Shown here: positions 6,751 through 10,442 of the stretch, piece after piece
How the letters are laid out: the number at the start of each line of letters is the position of its first letter
Position numbering within the stretch: the stretch's first letter is position 1
Assembly (NCBI GenBank): GCA_028565635.1
Contig: JAOXYB010063646.1
Coordinates: 1 to 10,442 of the forward strand
Source: Phoronis ovalis
Lineage: Eukaryota; Phoronida; Phoronidae
Length of the DNA: 10,442 nt
Direction of reading: 5' to 3'
Position numbers and translations under genes: made by a program
Notes under the pieces: model-generated
The model's database searches: none
What the model was told of the DNA's origin: nothing
What the model saw: only the letters and a program-made list of their open reading frames with translations

Positions 6751-8493
6751 CTACCAACCTATGTCCTTCTTAGAACCACCTTTGAATCATCCGAGTAGCG
6801 CTTCGTCTTTCTGGCTATAAACGCAACGTGACATGCCTTCTCAGGAACAAATATGGCCACCAGTCGGCCACGTTAGAAGTAATGTGGGTCAATATTAAAC
6901 ATAACCTGTACTTACTCTGTACTGAATATGGAGCTGATCAGATAATAACTGATGCAGTTATTGCGAGCCAAAAAGTGTTAGGTGCGGTAAAAAATGTCAA
7001 AGATTCGTACAGACATTTGATCTACTTGTCAAGGTCATTTTAATATGTCACGTAGCCTATTACGCCTACCACCCTATGGTCTTCTAGAAACACCTTTGAA
7101 TCGTCCAGCTGGTGCTTCATATTCGCGGCTACAGACACAACATTATGTGCCTTATTGGGAACAAACATGGCCACCAGTCGGCCATAATGAAAGTAATCTG
7201 GGTTAATATTATATATAACCTGTATTTTGTACCGAATATGGAGCTGATCGGATAAAAACTGATGCAGTTATTGTGAGACAAAGAAAGTGTTACGCACGGT
7301 AAAAAGTCTTGAAGTATCGTACCGGCATTTGACCTACTTGTCAAGGTTATTTTAAAATGTCACCTAGCCTATTACGCCCACCAACCTATGGGCTTCCTAG
7401 AACCACCTTTAAATCGTCCAGATAGGGCTTTGTCTTCGTGGCTATAAAGGCAATGTAATTTGCCCTCTACAGCACAAACATGGCCACCAATCAGCCATAT
7501 TGGAAGTAATCTATGTCAAAATTACACACAGCATGTAATGCGACCTGCACTTACTCTGTACCAAAAATGAAACTGCTCGGATAAAAACTGATGCTGTTAT
7601 CATGACGTGCAATCTCGCGAACCAACATGGCCACCAGTCGGCCATGTTGGAAGTAATCTGGGTCAATATTATATATAACCTATACTTTGTCCTGTACTTA
7701 CTCTGTACTGAATATAGAGCTGATTGGATAAAAACTGAAGCAGTTATTGTGAGACAAAGAAAGTGTTGCGCATGGTAAAAAATGTCAAAATATCGTACTG
7801 GCATTTCACCTACTTGTCAAGGTCATTTTTAAATGTCACCTAGCCTGTTACGCCCACCAACCTATGGCCTTCCTAGAACCACCTTTGAATCGTCCAGGTA
7901 GCGCTTCATCTTCGCAGCTATAGATGTAACGTTATGTGCCCTCTCAGGAACAAATATGGCCACCAGTCGGCCATATTGGAAGTAATCCAGGTCAATATGA
8001 TATCTGACCAGTACTTTGACCTGTACTTATTCTGTACCGAATATGGAGCTAATCGGATACAAACTGAAGCAGTTATTGTAAGACAAAGCAAGTGTTATGC
8101 ACGGCAAAAAATGTCGAAGCTTCATAACGGCATTTGACCTACTTGCCAAGGTCATTTTAAAATGTCACCCAGCCTATTACGCCCACCAATCTATGGCCTT
8201 CCTAGAACCACCTTTGAATTGTCCAGGCAGCGCTTCGTCTTCGCAGCTATAGAAATAACGTTACGTGCCCTCTCGAGAACAAACATGGCCATCAGTCGGC
8301 CATATTGGAAGTCATCAAGGTCGAAAGTAAAACAGACCTGCACTTTGACCTGTATTTACCCTGTACCGAATATGAAGCTAATCGGGTAAAAACTGAAGCT
8401 GTTATCGTGAGACAAAGAAAGTGTTACATACGGCGACGACAAGACGATCCCTTCACTATGACTATATGCCCAGCCACTATGTGGATGGGCATA
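6751..8493 (+). repeat. ~310-bp tandem repeat block C, five units ending in a hairpin
   Basis: Taking the CCACCAACCTATGG landmark as the start, units are 6751-7065 (315 bp), 7066-7377 (312), 7378-7853 (476), 7854-8182 (329) and 8183-8493 (311). Shared segments include AGAACCACCTTTGAATCGTC, ATGGCCACCAGTCGGCCATA, TTGGAAGTAATC, ACTTACTCTGTACTGAATAT, GAGCTGATCGGATAAAAACT, GCAGTTATTGTGAGACAAAG and the TCAAGGTCATTTT/CACCTAGCCTATTACGCC joint. Unit 3 is long because a ~147-bp segment is duplicated: TGGCCACC occurs at 7481 and 7628. The last unit replaces the usual joint with GTTACATACGGCGACGAC, a spacer and the hairpin, as in block B. Small frames on both strands are by-products; none has a known domain. 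Confidence 0.92.
8465..8493. other. Terminal hairpin of repeat block C
   Basis: The outer stem is TATGCCCA with TGGGCATA, then a G/A mismatch, then inner stem CCAC/GTGG around loop TAT. Length (29 nt) and outer stem equal those of the hairpin at 3956-3984. AAAAA follows, after which the two loci no longer match. Confidence 0.8.
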
Positions 8494-9182
8494 AAAATGT
8501 AGAATAAAAATATCATTATGTATACATTTTGTTTTTAGTCTGTTTTTTTTTCCTTTCAATCTGACAACATTTTGGGTCCAATTTGCTGTCATGGTAATGA
8601 AATTTCCGGCATTTACTGCAAAAACTACAGTTTTAACTTTATTAGTATTTAACTTTTACATTGTTTCAGGAATTCAAATTGCATCCAAAAATGCCACGTG
8701 TCTAGAAATTTTGATAAATAACTCTGTTAATTTGCAACATTGTTTCAAAGGTGGGCCACTGGTTTGAAATTTGGACTTTTACAATTTTATTCTAAACATG
8801 TCCCGCAAAATAAAACTAGATGCCCTTTCAAAAATCTGAGACAAGTTATTGAGGGTCAATGTGCCTTCTTGCGATAAAGCCACTAAAACTTCATAACACA
8901 CTGGGATAATAAGTTAAATTAATTCAAATCACAGCAGATATCACAAATTCAAAAGCCTAGAAAATCAAGATTTTAAACCTATGAACTTCAAATAGTCCTC
9001 GTGCAGTAATTTTCACTCCAAAAAGTAGGAAACCAGTCATCTAGAAGATGAATAGCATATAAAATATGTTTCAACACGTGCCAACAAAATTTCGGCCTAT
9101 GATTGGTAAAAAAATGGCAAAATAATCAAATGGAAAGCCAATTGCTCAAAAAGTTTAATCACGACTTGGATTATTCATTATG
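8494..9182. other. Mostly featureless AT-rich stretch
   Basis: Apart from the weak exon candidate at 8670-8750 I see nothing supportable here. The minus-strand open frame 8356-8592 starts in this stretch, but its recognisable part is the repeat. Confidence 0.35.
8670..8750 (+). CDS. Weak candidate internal exon, unrecognised
   Basis: A good acceptor (TTTTACATTGTTTCAG) precedes 8670, and TTTCAAAG|GTGGGC could be a donor at 8751. The 81 bp between are open in one frame and encode a peptide containing SKNATCLEILINNSVNLQHC. No family is recognised and no partner exon was found. Acceptor-donor pairs of this quality occur by chance in AT-rich introns. Confidence 0.15.
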
Positions 9183-9232
9183 TGGGCGGGGTCTTTCATA
9201 TTATGGGTATATAGGTCAACACATGGGCGGAG
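9183..9232 (+). promoter_or_regulatory. Promoter-like cluster: two GC boxes and a TATA-like site
   Basis: GGGCGGGG (9184-9191) and GGGCGGAGC (9225-9233) flank GTATATA (9207-9213) in otherwise AT-rich DNA. Inverted and direct CCAAT motifs occur upstream (ATTGG in CTATGATTGGT near 9100; GCCAATTG near 9138). A small ATG-initiated frame starts about 75 bp downstream of the TATA-like site. The arrangement is promoter-like, but the two GGGCGG boxes 41 bp apart could equally be ends of a small repeat. Confidence 0.25.
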
Positions 9233-9287
9233 CTAAATTAAAGTTTATAATACGCTTCTGTTGCAACTTATAATGTGAAAATAATTG

Positions 9288-9371
9288 ATGATCACGATAC
9301 CTACAAGTAGAAAAGAAACATTGAAAAAGGCAACAGAGAAGTTGTTGAAGGAATACAGGGAATATGGGTGA
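9288..9371 (+). CDS. Small ORF or first-exon candidate, 27 codons
   Basis: ATG at 9288 opens a frame that reads RKETLKKATEKLLKEYREYG to TGA at 9369. The peptide is strongly charged and helical in pattern, unlike typical AT-rich noise. GG|GTGACT at 9368 could be a splice donor, so this may be a first exon rather than a complete ORF. It sits downstream of the GC-box/TATA cluster. No family was recognised and no following exon was identified. Confidence 0.2.
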   Translation: MITIPTSRKETLKKATEKLLKEYREYG

Positions 9372-9409
9372 CTGAAGCATAACAACTTAACCAAAAATTA
9401 ATGATGGTA

Positions 9410-9448
9410 CCCGGGATCGCACTGACCCAGGACCCGGGAACGTCCCGG
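9410..9448. other. CpG/GC-rich patch with CCCGGG repeats and a hairpin
   Basis: CCCGGG occurs at 9410-9415 and 9433-9438. CCGGGA-ACG-TCCCGG (9434-9448) forms a 6-bp stem with a 3-nt loop. The decamer CCGGGATCGC at 9411 recurs exactly at 9964. Such GC-rich words stand out in this window; their role is unknown. Confidence 0.5.
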
Positions 9449-9650
9449 TATTCTCACCCTTGATATGCATCGCAAACCAACTCTCCGGTTTTTGCAAAAG
9501 GAACATTTGTCCATAAGATTTAAAAATGCTTTTGAAGTCGCAGACATGGCAACTTTTGGCGACTTTCCACTGGGCTTTACACCAAAGAATATGACCAAGC
9601 AGAATTCACAAAAAAAGAAAATATCAATATTTTTTGCAACTTACAGTATG

Positions 9651-9672
9651 TTAACGGTTCAAGCCCCGTTAA
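9651..9672. other. Perfect 7-bp stem hairpin with T-loop-like TTCAAGCC loop
   Basis: TTAACGG, TTCAAGCC, CCGTTAA form an uninterrupted hairpin. The loop looks like a tRNA T-loop (TTCAAGC), but no D-arm, anticodon arm or acceptor stem could be placed upstream, so I do not call a tRNA. AAGGGTGAGA at 9671-9680 is the reverse complement of TCTCACCCTT at 9453-9462. Confidence 0.5.
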
Positions 9673-9699
9673 GGGTGAGATCAAAATCAGTAAAATGCT

Positions 9700-10442
9700 G
9701 ACCTTTAAGCTTTGAAAATGTGTAACTTTTAAACAAAGCAAGTTTTACCTAGTTTTTCTTGGCTTTTTGGGGGTTTCTCAAATTCGTACAAAATCTAATT
9801 TCTGTCAATATTTTGTATTTTATAAACGCTGATACGGAATTTAAATCTATACATTCTCGGAAGCATGTCCAAAATACGATGACTTCTTTTCAGGTTGGTG
9901 CTAATTAGTGTCTCAAATTCATAAAAAACAGCCAATCGCGGCTGAGAACCATGACTTTGTCAACCGGGATCGCGGTCAACTATTAACGAAATATCGACAT
10001 TTTCGCGTAATGTTCTATCTACCTATTTGGATAAAGTAATCGCTCGTACACATAATGGTATATCACAATTTCAGTACATTAAAAATTAATGTAAACTATA
10101 TTTTGTTGCCAGGAAATCCAGACTGAGTGAATCATTAATCTAGGACGGGGCCGTGTATAACAAGTCACGCCTAATGTCAATCTTTTTAATCTAAGCCTTG
10201 TTCGCACCAGCAATCACGATTAAAATATTAGCTAGAAAATAAAACTAACAAAATTTTAATCACGATTATGACAATTTGCACTATAAACATTCAATCGCGA
10301 TGGAAAATTCTTCCCAGCTGACCTACGTGTTGTACTGCTTTATTTTGGCGACGGCTCTGGACCGACATCCACCATGATAAATTAAATCTCACAGCTTCTG
10401 ATCAGGCATAAACATGATATTTTTTTGGGATCTAGTTAGACC
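9700..10442. other. No gene supported; scattered short motifs
   Basis: This stretch holds the second CCGGGATCGC (9964) and two copies of AATCACGATTA (10212 and 10258), the latter inside the palindrome-like TAATCACGATTA. A 25-codon ATG frame at 10300-10377 starts in a hydrophobic, signal-like manner, but it is too short to support. Confidence 0.35.

Noticed and set aside
6751-8493. CRISPR array
   Set aside because: The units are ~310 bp with no short repeat/unique spacer alternation, and the DNA is eukaryotic in character.
6828-8502. Several 65-97 codon frames on both strands across block C
   Set aside because: They are by-products of the tandem repeat; frames shift from unit to unit and no domain is visible.
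9651-9672. tRNA T-arm
   Set aside because: The loop sequence fits, but the stem is 7 bp with an 8-nt loop and the other tRNA arms are missing.
9398-9701. Overlapping plus (9465-9701) and minus (9398-9598) open frames
   Set aside because: Neither has a recognised motif or supporting splice context, and they are open on both strands over the same DNA.
10300-10377. 25-codon ATG frame with a hydrophobic start
   Set aside because: Too short, with no splice or promoter support.

Overview
This is AT-rich, intron-like DNA from an animal nuclear genome. Long open frames are absent, splice signals are scattered, and most of the recognisable content is repetitive. The window suggests a marine invertebrate, most likely a mollusc. 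That guess rests on tandem-core repeat blocks like those of bivalve pearl/HINE elements and on diverged GGTCA-rich minisatellites; it is inference, not a measured match.

Gene content is sparse. The one exon I recognise lies on the minus strand (996-1160). It encodes the coiled-coil segment just before the GTPase domain of OPA1, the mitochondrial inner-membrane dynamin. A second minus-strand exon candidate (5404-5486) is phase-compatible with it and could be the preceding OPA1 exon, across an intron of about 4.2 kb. The remainder of OPA1 would lie outside the window: the GTPase domain below position 1, the targeting sequence and membrane segment above 10442. On the plus strand there is a weak two-exon candidate (to 4497, then 5116-5316) with matching phases and an AATAAA signal. 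It sits between inverted TTAA-AGGGCGAGC ends (4323-5864) that could mark a piggyBac-like non-autonomous element. If that element is real, the 5404-5486 exon is hard to keep as ancestral OPA1.

Layout: three ~41-bp repeats (283-387) and a single copy of a ~310-bp repeat (441-684); the OPA1 exon (996-1160); a 61-bp direct-repeat pair (1465-1782); a diverged ~140-bp GGTCA-rich array (2150-3030); a compound microsatellite (3262-3374) and a two-unit ~310-bp block ending in a hairpin (3375-3988); the TTAA-bounded segment (4323-5864); a ~32-bp tandem array (6480-6750) running directly into a five-unit ~310-bp block that ends in the same hairpin (6751-8493); a stretch with little visible signal; a promoter-like segment with a small ORF (9183-9371); and CpG-rich CCCGGG motifs (9410-9448).

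The most notable pattern is the ~310-bp family. There are three blocks in one orientation, two ending in a homologous 29-nt hairpin with a compensatory base-pair change, and each block starting beside a different short-period repeat. This architecture resembles Helentron-derived non-autonomous elements, but the assignment is unproven.
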